Positions 7,618 to 17,271 are shown, counted from the stretch's first letter. The stretch is 64,000 bases of DNA from Hymenobacter montanus (GCF_014699115.1 NZ_JACXAD010000006.1:179868-243867), one strand, 5' to 3'. The notes: generated from the sequence alone by a model not told the origin. Numbers and translations: made by a program.

Positions 7618-10029
7618 ATGAAAAGAAATATTCTGATATTTACTGCTACCGTGTTAAGCACTAGCCCGGCGCTGGCGCAGTACAACTACGCCGAGGCCTT
7701 GCAGAAATCTTTGTTCTTCGAAGAGGCCCAACGGGCTGGGGCCGTGGGTGGCAGAACCCGGGTGCAGTGGCGGGGAGATTCGCATTTGCGCGACGGCCAG
7801 GACATGGCGTGGGATTTGGCCGGGGGCTGGTACGACGCCGGCGACCACGTGAAGTGGAACAACTCGATGAGCTTCTACGCGACCAGCCTGGCTTGGAGCG
7901 CTAAAGAGTACAAAGCCGGCTACATGTCGAGCGGCCAAATGCCCTATTTGCTGAACGCGCTGCGCTGGATAGGCTCATACTACACCAAATGCTTCAACTA
8001 TACCGACCTTAACAACCCAAGCACTTACAAAATTGCCTTGGACGTGAGCTACACCAACCCCCCAGATCCGAACCCCTTGGATCCGAGCAACGAGTATGGC
8101 GACGAACACAGCTACGCCGCTGCCCACGAAGTAATGGACCAATTGTTTCCGGTGCGGCCAACCTACTACGCCGATGCCGAGACCCCGCAGTCGGGGACGG
8201 TTGCAGGCATGGCGGCGACGCTAGCTGCCGCGTCGTACGTGCTGCGCGACAACGGCGACGCCACCCGGGCCGATGCTTACCTGACGCTGGCCGAAAAGCT
8301 TTACAGCTTCGCCAAAACGTACCGTACTACTTACCAAGCCAACCCCAACAGCTACAAAAACAACCGCAACCAGCGGGTGACCATCACCGGCTACGGCGCC
8401 GAAGAGAAAGGCAGCCTGTGCTGGGCCGCGCTGTGGCTGCACCAGGCCGAAAAGCTGAAGGATGGGTCGTTCGGCGACGCGTACGTGCAAGATGCGCTGA
8501 CGTATGGAGCCGAGTTTAGGTTCGACGTGCACAACAGCCTCTACTCGATAGGCTCCTACAAACTGGCCAGCTATGTGCTGCTGACGCAGCTGTTCCCGGC
8601 CGGGACACCCAACGGCTACGGCTACCCCACCACCAACTGGTTTCGGCAACTCATCGAGCAAAACCTGACGGGAGCCGCCGACGGCAACGCGGCCCTGAAC
8701 AGCAACGTGGTGGGCGTGTCGCCAGGTGGCTTGGTAGTGCTGGGCGACGAATGGGGCACCCTGCGCCACGCCAACGGCCAGGGCTTCGTGGCTTTCGTGT
8801 ATGCCGACCGCTTGCCGGCCGGGGCGCTCAAAGATAAATACACGGCTTTTGCCAAGCGCCAGCTGGACTATGCTCTGGGCACTAACCCACGCAACCGCAG
8901 CTATGTGCTCGGGTTTCAGCCCAATGGCAAAACGGTGGTACAAAAGCCGTTGCACGCCACGGCCAACGGCATCTGGGCCGGCTTCGAGCACGACATTGCG
9001 GGCCGGCCGGAGTACCAACCCGTAGGGCGGCACACGCTTTACGGGGGAATGGTGGGGGGACCAGACCGGTATGATAACTATTATCCGCTCGACGGCAATG
9101 CCCGGACGGGCGTGAATGAATCGGGCCAAACCGAAGTGGCCATCGACTACAACGGCGGCTTCACCGGCTCGCTGGCCCGGATGACCCAGGTGGCGCCCGG
9201 TGGAAGCGTGCTGGCCGGTTTTCCGGCCCCCGAAGTGCGCACCGGTCCCCGCGACCAGGAGTACTTTGTCGAAGCCGCTGTCCGAGCCTCGGGCAGCTCT
9301 TTTTTGGAAGTGAAGGCCCGGCTCAACAACCGGTCTCGCTGGCCGGCGCGCACCTGTACCAACATGTCGTTCCGGTACTACTTCACTGTGGAGGGCAGCG
9401 CTGCCGTTTCGGCGGCCATTGTTGTCCCCAGCAGCCCGGCGTTGGAAACCTCCGCCCAGGCCACCATTTCGCAGCCGACTTTGTGCAACGGCAGCACGTA
9501 CTACGTGACGGTGAGCCTGCCCAACGAAGCCATTTTTCCGGGCTACGTTTATCCAAAGGCCCGCCGCTACTATAAGGAAGTAACCTTCCGCCTAACCAGT
9601 TCGGGCACTTGGGACAACACCAACGACTGGTCGTACGCCGGATTTGCGCCGTTGGCCAACAACGTGCCGCCGATAATTGCCACGAACATTCCCGTTTATG
9701 AAAACGGAACGCTGCTCGCTGGTAACCTGCCAACAAGTTGCTCGGTCGTTACAACCACGGCAACCGAGCTGGCAGTGGCCGCCACAGGCTTACAAGTTTA
9801 CCCGAACCCCGCGCACGACCAAGTGAAATTGGTCTACGCCGCGCCCGAAGCTGGCAGCGTCGCCATTCAATTGGTCGACGCCATCGGCAGGACACGCAGC
9901 CTGAGCCGGACGGTGCGGGCCGGCGCCAATGAGCTGGCGCTGGACGCTACCGGGATGGCTCCGGGCCTGTATACGGTGTTGGTGCGCCAAGGTCAGCGCG
10001 TAGTATACAGCAAGCTTTCGTTGCAGTAA
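7618..10029 (+). CDS. secreted GH9 endoglucanase with CBM3 and T9SS sorting domain
   Basis: An 803-residue cellulase. Residues 1-21 are a signal peptide (cleaved after PALAQ). Residues 22 to ~525 are the GH9 catalytic domain: GGWYDAGDHVKWN holds the catalytic base pair Asp73/Asp76 and QTEVAIDYNGGFTG holds the proton donor Glu506; DYALGTNPRNRSYVLGF is the other family signature. Residues ~542-695 look like a CBM3 cellulose-binding module (LEVKARLNNRSRWPART...FRYYF). Residues 726-803 (VYPNPAHDQ...GLYTVLVRQGQRVVYSKL) are a type A T9SS tail that sends the enzyme to the cell surface or outside. The ATG at 7618 is used; an in-frame TTG sits two codons upstream. It likely degrades beta-1,4-glucan. 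A terminator follows at 10090. Confidence 0.93.
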   Translation: MKRNILIFTATVLSTSPALAQYNYAEALQKSLFFEEAQRAGAVGGRTRVQWRGDSHLRDGQDMAWDLAGGWYDAGDHVKWNNSMSFYATSLAWSAKEYKAGYMSSGQMPYLLNALRWIGSYYTKCFNYTDLNNPSTYKIALDVSYTNPPDPNPLDPSNEYGDEHSYAAAHEVMDQLFPVRPTYYADAETPQSGTVAGMAATLAAASYVLRDNGDATRADAYLTLAEKLYSFAKTYRTTYQANPNSYKNNRNQRVTITGYGAEEKGSLCWAALWLHQAEKLKDGSFGDAYVQDALTYGAEFRFDVHNSLYSIGSYKLASYVLLTQLFPAGTPNGYGYPTTNWFRQLIEQNLTGAADGNAALNSNVVGVSPGGLVVLGDEWGTLRHANGQGFVAFVYADRLPAGALKDKYTAFAKRQLDYALGTNPRNRSYVLGFQPNGKTVVQKPLHATANGIWAGFEHDIAGRPEYQPVGRHTLYGGMVGGPDRYDNYYPLDGNARTGVNESGQTEVAIDYNGGFTGSLARMTQVAPGGSVLAGFPAPEVRTGPRDQEYFVEAAVRASGSSFLEVKARLNNRSRWPARTCTNMSFRYYFTVEGSAAVSAAIVVPSSPALETSAQATISQPTLCNGSTYYVTVSLPNEAIFPGYVYPKARRYYKEVTFRLTSSGTWDNTNDWSYAGFAPLANNVPPIIATNIPVYENGTLLAGNLPTSCSVVTTTATELAVAATGLQVYPNPAHDQVKLVYAAPEAGSVAIQLVDAIGRTRSLSRTVRAGANELALDATGMAPGLYTVLVRQGQRVVYSKLSLQ

Positions 10030-10089
10030 GCATAGCCACAGGCAATGAGTTAACTAACTTCAAGCAGGCCCATTTATAGTTGATAACTC

Positions 10090-10121
10090 AAAGCCCCGCC
10101 GGAAAAACCGCGCGGGGCTTT
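10090..10121. terminator. Rho-independent terminator between convergent genes
   Basis: AAAGCCCCGC (10090-10099) pairs perfectly with GCGGGGCTTT (10112-10121) over a 12-base loop; the stem has A-rich and T-rich outer ends so it can serve both the GH9 gene (plus) and the minus-strand gene ending at 10250. Confidence 0.8.
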
Positions 10122-10249
10122 TGCTTTATTCGTACCGACTCGTAACCGGACGAGATGCGAATTTGATGAATCGAGGTTTTGGATACGGTGCCGCGTCCCA
10201 AGCTCTGCTGAGCGCAGGCGCGGTGCGTTATACTCGGACTGCTCTTGCT

Positions 10250-12055
10250 TCAAAGCTTTTCTTCCAGCCACAGGAAACCAGCAGCTAAAAGAAACAAACC
10301 GAAAAACCAGGCTGCTGGCCACGGTTGTTGCGCCCGGCTGGCGGCTGGCCCCTGCGCGCAGGCCGTTGCGGAACGCTGCCGGGCTGCTTGCTGGCGCTCC
10401 CACAACTCGGGCCCCAGCCAAGCTGATGACGGGAAAACATAAAACTGGTGAACCGTCCGGCCCGGGCCGCGCACCTGGTGCCACCCGGCCGTAGCCGGCC
10501 AATACAGCGCCGTGCTCCACTCGGGCAGGCGCGAGTCTTGGCGCAGGGCTACGCGCCCGGGCGCGCCCGCCGCTAGTGGCTGCACCATAGGCGGGGCATC
10601 GGGGAAGGCGGCGGCCACCCGCAGGGTGAGCGGGTACCCTGGCCGGGGCCAGGGCGTAGCCTGGCTCCAGGTAGCCGCGGCGGGGGCTGGGGGCAAGGCC
10701 GCGGTCAGGAGCCGGTTCCAAAAAGAGGCGTATACCGCGCGCTGGCCTTGCAGTGCCCACCGGAACGTCTCGGGAACCACCGATACTACGGCGGCTCCCA
10801 GCCCCACGCGCCGGCCGGCGGCTACCAGGGCCTGGCCGGGGCCCAGTACGAGCGGCCGAAGGGTGGGGGCCGGCCGTAGCTGGGCCGGCAGAGGCAAGCG
10901 GGCCGCGGCCGGCGCATCGGGCCAGGTGAGCGGCTGCGGCCCGGCCGGGAACGCACTACCACGGCCGACAATGGCGAAGTCGGCTCGGGCGGGGGCAGTT
11001 CGCGGTAAGGATTGGTTGTCGGCCAGCATAACGAGACCTAGCTGGCCGTTGTCGAGGGCCCCTTGGAGAATGTGCGTTTCAGAAGCCGGGAGCCCGGCCA
11101 GGCTGCCTGCATCAGTGACCACCACGGCATAGCGGGCCAGCAGGGCTCGGGTGAGGCGGTTAAGGGGTTGGGGTGACTGGTTCACGAAATCGGTTTGAAC
11201 CAAGCCCCGGCTGATGGTGCTGCGTAGCGCAACGGGGTAGTGCGCCTCGCCCAAATGGTTTTTCAGAAATTTGAATTCAAACGACGGCGTAGCGGTGAGC
11301 AGCAGAACGGCGGGCCGAGTGGGCGCCAGGATCTCCACCGGGACAGGCTCGTTGGCAAGTGCTTGCTGATTTGAGCCTGGGTGCAACCGCAACTCGTACT
11401 GGGCCAGGCCAGTTGTTTTGGGCTGATAACGGAGGCGAAAACGGCCGCCCCCGGTTGGCAAGCGCATTGAATCGCGGGTGGCCCCGTCGGCGCGTAGGCA
11501 CACCCAGACAGGAGCGCTGCCGGGCGCCGCGGCAACCCAACCTTCTACGTGGCACATCTCTCCCAAAGTCAGCCGGCGGTTCCACTGTGCGGCCCGAAAA
11601 CCGTGAAAAGCCGGCAGCGAATAGGTTTTCAGCGGGAGGCTTCCCAACTGCAGTAGGTCTGGTGCGGGCAAGCCCCAGCCCAGCACGTGCAACCGCCGCA
11701 GGGCCGGCCGCTGCTCAGTGAGGCTGAGTAAGCTAGCCAGGGTGTGAGCCTTGGCTGGGGCTGCGGCGGGGCCATAGTGCCACACGGGGGTGCCAGCTCC
11801 CAGGTGCCGGAGCAACTGGCGCAAGGTGTCCGGCTGGTAGCCTTCAGTGAGCAAAATAGCCTCGGCCGGGGCAGCGGGCTGGCGGCGCTGGGGCGGGTAG
11901 GCCGTGAACCACAGGGCCGCGGCCGCCCCGCCACTGACCAACACCCGCAGCAGGCGATGTTGGCGGATCGGGCGCTGCCAGGCTAGCGTTATCAGCCCAC
12001 CGCCGAGCGCCAGGCAAAAAACCAATAAGCCATAATACAGCGAGGAGGAAAACAC
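10250..12055 (-). CDS. membrane-anchored protein of the MoxR/BatA gene cluster, glutamine-amidotransferase-like fold suspected
   Basis: A 601-residue protein. Membrane segments at residues ~5-25 and ~37-53 (N terminus) and ~583-599 (C terminus, FFGLFLLAAGFLWLEEKL) leave a long periplasmic region. Segments AVLLLTATPSFEFKFLKNHL and YAVVVTDAGSLAGL resemble the Rossmann-like core found in membrane proteins of BatA/DUF58 operons often annotated as VWA- or amidotransferase-like. I see no catalytic Cys, so enzymatic activity is doubtful. It is last in the minus-strand block downstream of DUF4175. Its 3' 380 bases are duplicated at 6136-6462. Confidence 0.6.
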   Translation of the reverse strand: MFSSSLYYGLLVFCLALGGGLITLAWQRPIRQHRLLRVLVSGGAAAALWFTAYPPQRRQPAAPAEAILLTEGYQPDTLRQLLRHLGAGTPVWHYGPAAAPAKAHTLASLLSLTEQRPALRRLHVLGWGLPAPDLLQLGSLPLKTYSLPAFHGFRAAQWNRRLTLGEMCHVEGWVAAAPGSAPVWVCLRADGATRDSMRLPTGGGRFRLRYQPKTTGLAQYELRLHPGSNQQALANEPVPVEILAPTRPAVLLLTATPSFEFKFLKNHLGEAHYPVALRSTISRGLVQTDFVNQSPQPLNRLTRALLARYAVVVTDAGSLAGLPASETHILQGALDNGQLGLVMLADNQSLPRTAPARADFAIVGRGSAFPAGPQPLTWPDAPAAARLPLPAQLRPAPTLRPLVLGPGQALVAAGRRVGLGAAVVSVVPETFRWALQGQRAVYASFWNRLLTAALPPAPAAATWSQATPWPRPGYPLTLRVAAAFPDAPPMVQPLAAGAPGRVALRQDSRLPEWSTALYWPATAGWHQVRGPGRTVHQFYVFPSSAWLGPELWERQQAARQRSATACAQGPAASRAQQPWPAAWFFGLFLLAAGFLWLEEKL

Positions 12056-12385
12056 TGGGGTGAATAACGATTTATATGGAGTAAAGAACCAATGATTGAG
12101 TATTTATGGCTGGGGCGCAGAAGCAGATTTTATTGGAATAGCATTCTGAATTAACTTATACAAGTTCGCCGGTCGGTATTGGGTGTTCTGGTGGGAGCCT
12201 CACGTGACCCCTGCGGGGCCGGCCCCTCTCCCCGGAGTGGGAGCCAGACAGCATGGGCCCATGAGGTTTTACCAACTGCGCCCGGTACCCGGACCCAGGA
12301 ATAGGTTGAAATAAATCGGGAATATACTCTGGCTCAGGGGTAGGCGGCCTTCCCGTGGCCGATAGTCGGCGCAACTCTTGGAATA
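12056..12385 (-). other. 330-base gap with possible alternative C-terminus of the DUF4175 gene
   Basis: No independent gene is evident. One minus-strand frame stays open from the C12 tract at 12452-12463 to 12156; it would add a Pro-rich tail of about 90 residues to the DUF4175 protein if the tract gained one base or lost two. The last 100 bases before the next gene (12056-12150) are AT-rich and could hold a promoter. Confidence 0.4.
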
Positions 12386-14644
12386 TTATGGGCTCGTCCG
12401 GTTCGGGGAAGGTTGGTTCAGCTCTTGGAAATAGCGCCGGGCCAGCCGGTCGGGGGGGGGGGGCGGAAGCGGAGCGGCCGGGGGTGGGGCCAGCAAGTCG
12501 GTGAAAGCACGCTCGATCGGCGGGCGGCAATGGGGGCAGGGCGGCCGCCCCGTTCGCACATCGGCCACCAGTTGCCGTAGGGCGCGCAGAGCCGGCAAGT
12601 ACACGGTGGGTCGTTGAAGAGCGGCCCGGGCCAGTTCGGAGCCGGCCTGCTCCAGCAGGTGGGCATCGGCGGATGCGGTGCGCGGGTTGGAACGCGGCGC
12701 GACTAACCAGCGCAGTGCGGCGCGCACCGTGGGTTGGGCGGCGGGAGCGGGTAGGGTTTGCTGGCGGTGTGGGGCCGCGGCGCCCGCTAGCTCGCCGGTG
12801 AGCCGCAGGGTGGCTTCGGGTAGCGGCGGGGGTACGAAGCCCGCTTTCTTGACGAAGACGCGGGTTTGCTGCTGCACTTGCTTGAGCAGGCGCAGGGCGC
12901 GGTACTCGTAGGGCAGCGCCGCCGCCAGTTGGTTGGTGCGCAGGCGCAGCTCGGCGGCCCACATCTGGTCGAGCACGGCGCGCAGCTTGGCCTTCACGGC
13001 GGGCTCCAGGAAATCGGCGGTTTCGGCATCGTCGTGTTGGTGCGTGTAGGGTTCCATCAGCGCGTCGGTCGGCGAGGCATTTGCGGGCGGCGGGGAAGCG
13101 TGGTCGTGGTGCTCTTCAGCCTCAGCGGTGAGATGGTTGGCGGCCTCATCTTCGGCAATGGGCGCGTGGGGAGCTTCGGCGCCGATCCCCGCTTCGGCCT
13201 CTTCGCCCATAAACTTGCCGTAACGCAGGCGCAGGGTTTGTTGGTCAAGCCCGAGGTTGTTGGCCCGGTTGGAGAGGGTAGCGGCGTCAAGCTTAGGCTT
13301 TTCGACCAGCAGCTTTTCGGTGTCGATGATGATCTGCCGCTGGCTGCGGAAGTACGCGGGCGCTACCTTGATGCCCATGCCCCTGTCGGAAGGACTGTCA
13401 GTTACGGTGGTGTCCTCCCACTGTACCAGGTAAGCATCGGTGCGGGCCGCGTGGCCGGCGTTGTCGCGGGCTGAAACGTAGAAATACAGTTCGTCGCCGT
13501 AGGTCAGGCCCAGCTTAGGTAGGTCGAGCTGGCTGCTGAGCGTGGCTTGGGGTGGTTGCGGACCCAAGGGCGCGCTCAGGTCGCGGCGCACTTCGCGGAA
13601 CTTCACGGCTTCGCCCTGGCCCGTGGCCACAGTGATGACCAGCTCGGCCCGGCTGAGGCCGTAGTCGTCGCGCACGATAGCTCGCAGGGGCAACTGGGGT
13701 CGGTTACCAAAGGCCACCAGCGTGTAGGCCTTGGGGGTTTGGATGCGTACCACCGGCGCCTGGTCGGGGCGCGCGTCGATGGCGTAGTCATCGGAAACCG
13801 TTCCGCCGTAACGCAGGCGGTACAGCAGCGAGGTGCCTACGATTTGCTCGGCAACAAAATGGCCGGCCTGCCCACGCACTGGCCGGAAAGCCACCCGCCG
13901 ATTGCCCAGTTCCAGCAGCGGAGCGCCGGCGGGTGGGCCACTTACCTGCACCTGCCAGCGTACCCGGGACCCCTGCGGGCACTGAAACGAAGCCTGCGCC
14001 GGCGCAAAAGCAGGCTGCCGGGTGTAAGCCGGAGGCAGCACCCAAAGCCGGGTGCTGATGATACGGGCTGGCGCGGCGCCGACTCCGGGCTTTTCCGACG
14101 AAAATCGCAGGGCCACGGGCTGGGGTCCGCGGCCAGTGGGGCGGCTTGCTGGCCAGAACCACAGCCCGGCGCTGGCCAGCAGGAGCAAAACGGTGGTGAG
14201 CATAGCCCGGCGGAAGGGAACGGGCAGCCCCAATGCCCGCGCCGCGCCCAACTCGTGGAGGCGCTGGGCCACCCGCTGCTGTTGCAGCTGTTCCAGTAAA
14301 TTCCGTTCAGCTGGTGGGTGCAGCAGCAGGCCGGTGCTGTCTTCCAGGGCGGCAAACTGCCGGTCGAGCCGGGGGGCAATGGTAGCGGGGGCCACGCGCC
14401 GCAATGGCCACAGTTTCCCCAGCACCACCGCCAGCGCGATCAGGCCGATAATTTCCAGGGCCCAACGCCCCTGGGGCCACTGCTGCGCCCCCAGCCCTAA
14501 GAGCAGCCCACCCGCGGCGGCGGGCAGCAATACGGTTGCCGCGCGTCGTCGTGCGTAGGACCGAGCCACCACCCGTAACTGCTGCCGGGCTTCGGCCAGG
14601 CGCGAGGTATCAGCGCTAGCAACGGGGGAAACTACCGAGCTCAT
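12386..14644 (-). CDS. DUF4175-family membrane protein
   Basis: A 752-residue protein matching the DUF4175 type seen in Bacteroidota next to BatA/DUF58/MoxR genes. Two membrane segments lie at residues ~38-55 and ~65-85, another at ~150-168 (LTTVLLLLASAGLWFWPA); the rest is periplasmic, with beta-sandwich-like stretches (LSRAELVITVATGQGEAVKFREV, LTYGDELYFYVSARDNAGHAARTDAYLVQWED) and a His/Glu-rich linker around residue 510. Function unknown; cell-envelope role inferred from neighbours. Its ATG overlaps the stop of the BatA-like gene by four bases (ATGA), so translation is coupled. A run of 12 C (G12 on the plus strand at 12452-12463) near the 3' end encodes Pro residues and makes the true C terminus uncertain. 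Confidence 0.75.
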   Translation of the reverse strand: MSSVVSPVASADTSRLAEARQQLRVVARSYARRRAATVLLPAAAGGLLLGLGAQQWPQGRWALEIIGLIALAVVLGKLWPLRRVAPATIAPRLDRQFAALEDSTGLLLHPPAERNLLEQLQQQRVAQRLHELGAARALGLPVPFRRAMLTTVLLLLASAGLWFWPASRPTGRGPQPVALRFSSEKPGVGAAPARIISTRLWVLPPAYTRQPAFAPAQASFQCPQGSRVRWQVQVSGPPAGAPLLELGNRRVAFRPVRGQAGHFVAEQIVGTSLLYRLRYGGTVSDDYAIDARPDQAPVVRIQTPKAYTLVAFGNRPQLPLRAIVRDDYGLSRAELVITVATGQGEAVKFREVRRDLSAPLGPQPPQATLSSQLDLPKLGLTYGDELYFYVSARDNAGHAARTDAYLVQWEDTTVTDSPSDRGMGIKVAPAYFRSQRQIIIDTEKLLVEKPKLDAATLSNRANNLGLDQQTLRLRYGKFMGEEAEAGIGAEAPHAPIAEDEAANHLTAEAEEHHDHASPPPANASPTDALMEPYTHQHDDAETADFLEPAVKAKLRAVLDQMWAAELRLRTNQLAAALPYEYRALRLLKQVQQQTRVFVKKAGFVPPPLPEATLRLTGELAGAAAPHRQQTLPAPAAQPTVRAALRWLVAPRSNPRTASADAHLLEQAGSELARAALQRPTVYLPALRALRQLVADVRTGRPPCPHCRPPIERAFTDLLAPPPAAPLPPPPPDRLARRYFQELNQPSPNRTSP
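12452..12463. repeat. 12-base G homopolymer (C12 in the coding strand)
   Basis: Twelve consecutive G inside the 3' part of the DUF4175 gene. Length change by slippage or by sequencing error would switch the C terminus between three frames. Confidence 0.9.
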
Positions 14645-16269
14645 GGCGTGGCGGGGCTAAGCTGCCTAACCCGGCGCCGGGCCAGCAGGCGTTCAACAGC
14701 GAAGAGCAGGCCCGTGGCCAGCACCGCCCACGGCCGCAAATCCGTCAGGCGGAAGGTGGCGGGAGCAACCGCGCTGCCCGGGCTTTTCAGGGGGCGGGTG
14801 GGGGTTAGCTGGGTAGGGTCGAGGGCGCGCTGGTCCTGGCTAAGGACTGACGATAGTTCGTTGCCCCCTAGCCACTCAGGTGATGGCTGAAGCAGCTCCA
14901 GCAATTGAGCGGGCAAGGCCGGGCAGTCGGCCAGTTCACTCCAAGGGGGGCTGAGGCGGGTATGCAGACGGTAGTAGGCACCCCGACCTAGGCCCTGGCG
15001 CGAAAGTACGGCACGGCCTAGCCCATCCGTCCAGAGTGAGAATGAATTACCGCCCGCCGGTGACCATCCGGTGCCCGGGCTTGCTTGGCCGCGGCGCCAG
15101 ATGGTCACCGGCGGTTCGGCCGCGGCCGGGCTCAGCAGGTGGGCGGTGTCGGCGATTCCCGGCCCCGAAGCCTCCTGCCAGACATTCAGTTCCTTGCGTA
15201 CTGAAGCAGCCCAGGCGGCTGGTAAAGGACTATCGGCCAACCAGAACAGCCAATCGGCTTGGTCGTTCGCGCTGGGTGGCGAGGCAACCTGCGTCAGCAC
15301 CAACGGCACCGGCAAGCCAATAGACGCCGCCCGCAACGCGGCGTGCAGGGCCCGCGCATCAGCCGCATAAGACGGGGAAGCATAGATAACCGCGCGCAGT
15401 GCCCGCGTACGAACTGGCACCACGGAAGCTGCCGTGGGCGATCCGGTCGCGGTGGGTATAAGCCGGAGCTGAGCGCCGCCAGCGCGGGTTTCCTCATAGC
15501 GCAGCGGAGCTAACCCTGCCACCCGAACGATTGCGCCCGGCCGGGGCTTGGCCACTGCCACCACCCGAAAGGTTGTCTGCGTTGCGCGGGTCCGGCCCAG
15601 CAGCAAGCGGAGGCTATCGGTACCGGTGCTGGCAGCGCTCTGGAGCCAGGTGGCGGACGTTTCAACCGGTAAAATCCGCCAGGTGATAGAGCCAGCCAGG
15701 GGCGGGTGGGAGCCTTGAAATTCGCGTAGCGCCGCCGTTGTAACCACGTACAACGGCTGCCCCGGAAAAACCTCGGTCGCCTGCCGAACCCGAGCCCACG
15801 TGAAAGATTCGCGGGCCGAATCGGGCGGGCGGGCCCCGCGGGCGCTGGTCCGTTGGCCCAACGAGTCGACTAGCCCCGCGGCCGGCGGCACCAGCGGAAA
15901 TTCCGGGGCTAGCGCCCGTAGCGCGTAGCCCCGGCGGCGCAGTGAGTCGAGTGCCGGTTGCAGCATGGCAAAAGCCCGCGTGCCCACGAGCGAAGCACTC
16001 ACCAGGGCCTGACCGCGCCCGGCGGGCACTGCCTGGCGCCACGCGGGCCCCGCCAGGGCCACGGCCAGCACGGCCAGCAGCGCTGCCCGCAGCAGCAGTA
16101 AGGGTAGCTGCTCGGGCCGTAGGCTGCGCAGGCGGCGGTTGGCCCCGGCCGTCAGCCAGCGCAGGCTGCCCACTGCTACCTCCCGGCCCGGCCGGCGGTT
16201 CCAGAGGTGAATGGCAACCGGCACCAACAGCCCCAGCAAGGCCAGCAGCGCGGAAGGAGTGAGCAGCAT
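14641..16269 (-). CDS. BatA-domain membrane protein
   Basis: A 542-residue protein starting MLLTPSALLALLGLLVPVAI, followed by HLWNRRPGREVAVGSLRWL and a second membrane helix (LPLLLLRAALLAVLAVALAGPAW): this is the double-membrane N-terminal domain of BatA proteins. The remaining ~420 residues form a periplasmic region without a clear VWA MIDAS motif, and a last membrane helix lies near the C terminus (LRPWAVLATGLLFAVERLLA). I take the ATG at 16269; a frame open to 16329 adds 20 unlikely residues. It sits between DUF58 (78 bases upstream) and DUF4175 (4-base overlap). Bat proteins were linked to aerotolerance in Bacteroides fragilis; a role here is only inferred. Confidence 0.8.
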   Translation of the reverse strand: MLLTPSALLALLGLLVPVAIHLWNRRPGREVAVGSLRWLTAGANRRLRSLRPEQLPLLLLRAALLAVLAVALAGPAWRQAVPAGRGQALVSASLVGTRAFAMLQPALDSLRRRGYALRALAPEFPLVPPAAGLVDSLGQRTSARGARPPDSARESFTWARVRQATEVFPGQPLYVVTTAALREFQGSHPPLAGSITWRILPVETSATWLQSAASTGTDSLRLLLGRTRATQTTFRVVAVAKPRPGAIVRVAGLAPLRYEETRAGGAQLRLIPTATGSPTAASVVPVRTRALRAVIYASPSYAADARALHAALRAASIGLPVPLVLTQVASPPSANDQADWLFWLADSPLPAAWAASVRKELNVWQEASGPGIADTAHLLSPAAAEPPVTIWRRGQASPGTGWSPAGGNSFSLWTDGLGRAVLSRQGLGRGAYYRLHTRLSPPWSELADCPALPAQLLELLQPSPEWLGGNELSSVLSQDQRALDPTQLTPTRPLKSPGSAVAPATFRLTDLRPWAVLATGLLFAVERLLARRRVRQLSPATP

Positions 16270-16347
16270 AAGCAAAGGGCGAGTTAGATTCAGAGATGAA
16301 GTCAGGATACAGACGCCGAAATGCCGCAATGGTTGGCTAGGCCGGAG

Positions 16348-17223
16348 CTAGCCCGCTGAATTGCGGCGACGCAGAAACTCCCGTAGCGCTCCATCCAGCG
16401 GCTGGGAGGTATTGAGTTGGTGGTAGTCGAACCCCTGGCGCCGGGCCGACTGAGCGGTGTTGTGCAGCCATCGCCCTAACTGCTCCTGGTAGGCCGGGCG
16501 CTGCTGGTCGGCATCCAGTTGCAGGCTCCGGCCCGTTTCTAAGTCTTTAAAGGTGATATTGCCTTCGTAAGTGAATTCTAACTCGTTATTGGCTAGTACG
16601 TGCAGGAGTAAGACCTCCCCACTAACTGCCCGGAGTTGCGCGAGCAGGGCGCTGATTTCGGTTCCTTCCTCGTATAAATCGCTCACGCAGACCGTGAGGG
16701 CTCGCTCGCGACGGGCCGTGAGCGGCGCCAGCGTAGCGGGGTCCGGAAAGTGCCCCTGAGCCTCGACAGTTTCGAGGGCGTGGTAGATGCGAGGCAGCTG
16801 GCGGGCGTCGGCGCGGGCGGGCAGGTGGCGCAGGCCCGCCGGGGCGAGGATGGTCAGGCCCACGGCGTCGCCCTGCTGCTGGGCCAGGTAGGCTAGCGCG
16901 GCCAGCAGCAGGCGAGCATAGCCGAGCTTGGTGAGGCCGTTGTCGTCGCGGTGGTTCATGCTGGCGCTCGCGTCGAGCAGCAAGTGCACCGTCAGGCTGG
17001 TGTCGACTTCGGCTTCGCGTAGGTAGTAGCGGTCTGAGCGGGCGGCCAGGCGCCAGTCGAGGCGGCGTAGGTCATCGCCGGGCTGGTAGGGCCGGTACTG
17101 GCTGAACTCCATGCCCGCCCCGTGCCGCCGGCTGGCGTGCGCGCCGTTCAGGAATCCCTCGGCCGCTCGCCGGGCGGCGAGGGCGAGGTTGCGCAAGCCG
17201 TGCAAAAGTTCGGGGGTGAGCAT
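16348..17223 (-). CDS. DUF58 domain protein (VWA-like)
   Basis: A 291-residue soluble protein. The DUF58 hallmark YRPYQPGDDLRRLDWRLAARSDRYYLREAE lies at residues ~43-73 and is followed by the VWA-like strand with a MIDAS-type DASASM motif at ~88. DUF58 proteins are the regular partner of MoxR AAA+ ATPases, which are thought to act as metal-dependent chaperones in complex assembly. Placed 216 bases after moxR and before the BatA-like gene, it belongs to the same transcription block. Length normal. Confidence 0.9.
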   Translation of the reverse strand: MLTPELLHGLRNLALAARRAAEGFLNGAHASRRHGAGMEFSQYRPYQPGDDLRRLDWRLAARSDRYYLREAEVDTSLTVHLLLDASASMNHRDDNGLTKLGYARLLLAALAYLAQQQGDAVGLTILAPAGLRHLPARADARQLPRIYHALETVEAQGHFPDPATLAPLTARRERALTVCVSDLYEEGTEISALLAQLRAVSGEVLLLHVLANNELEFTYEGNITFKDLETGRSLQLDADQQRPAYQEQLGRWLHNTAQSARRQGFDYHQLNTSQPLDGALREFLRRRNSAG

Positions 17224-17229
17224 TTTTTT

Positions 17230-17271
17230 GGTGCCTGGTGCCTGGTGCCTGGTGCTTGGTGCTTGGTGCTT
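17230..17271. repeat. heptanucleotide tandem repeat (GGTGCYT)6
   Basis: Three exact copies of GGTGCCT followed by three exact copies of GGTGCTT, directly upstream of the DUF58 start. Degenerate copies of the same heptamer recur at 18421-18560. Confidence 0.9.

Noticed and set aside
12156..12962. 268-codon minus-strand frame overlapping the DUF4175 gene
   Set aside because: Mostly Arg/Pro-rich out-of-frame translation; only its last 90 codons could matter, as an alternative C terminus after the C12 tract.
17230..17271. Heptamer repeats considered as a CRISPR array
   Set aside because: Units are 7 bases with no spacers and no cas genes nearby.
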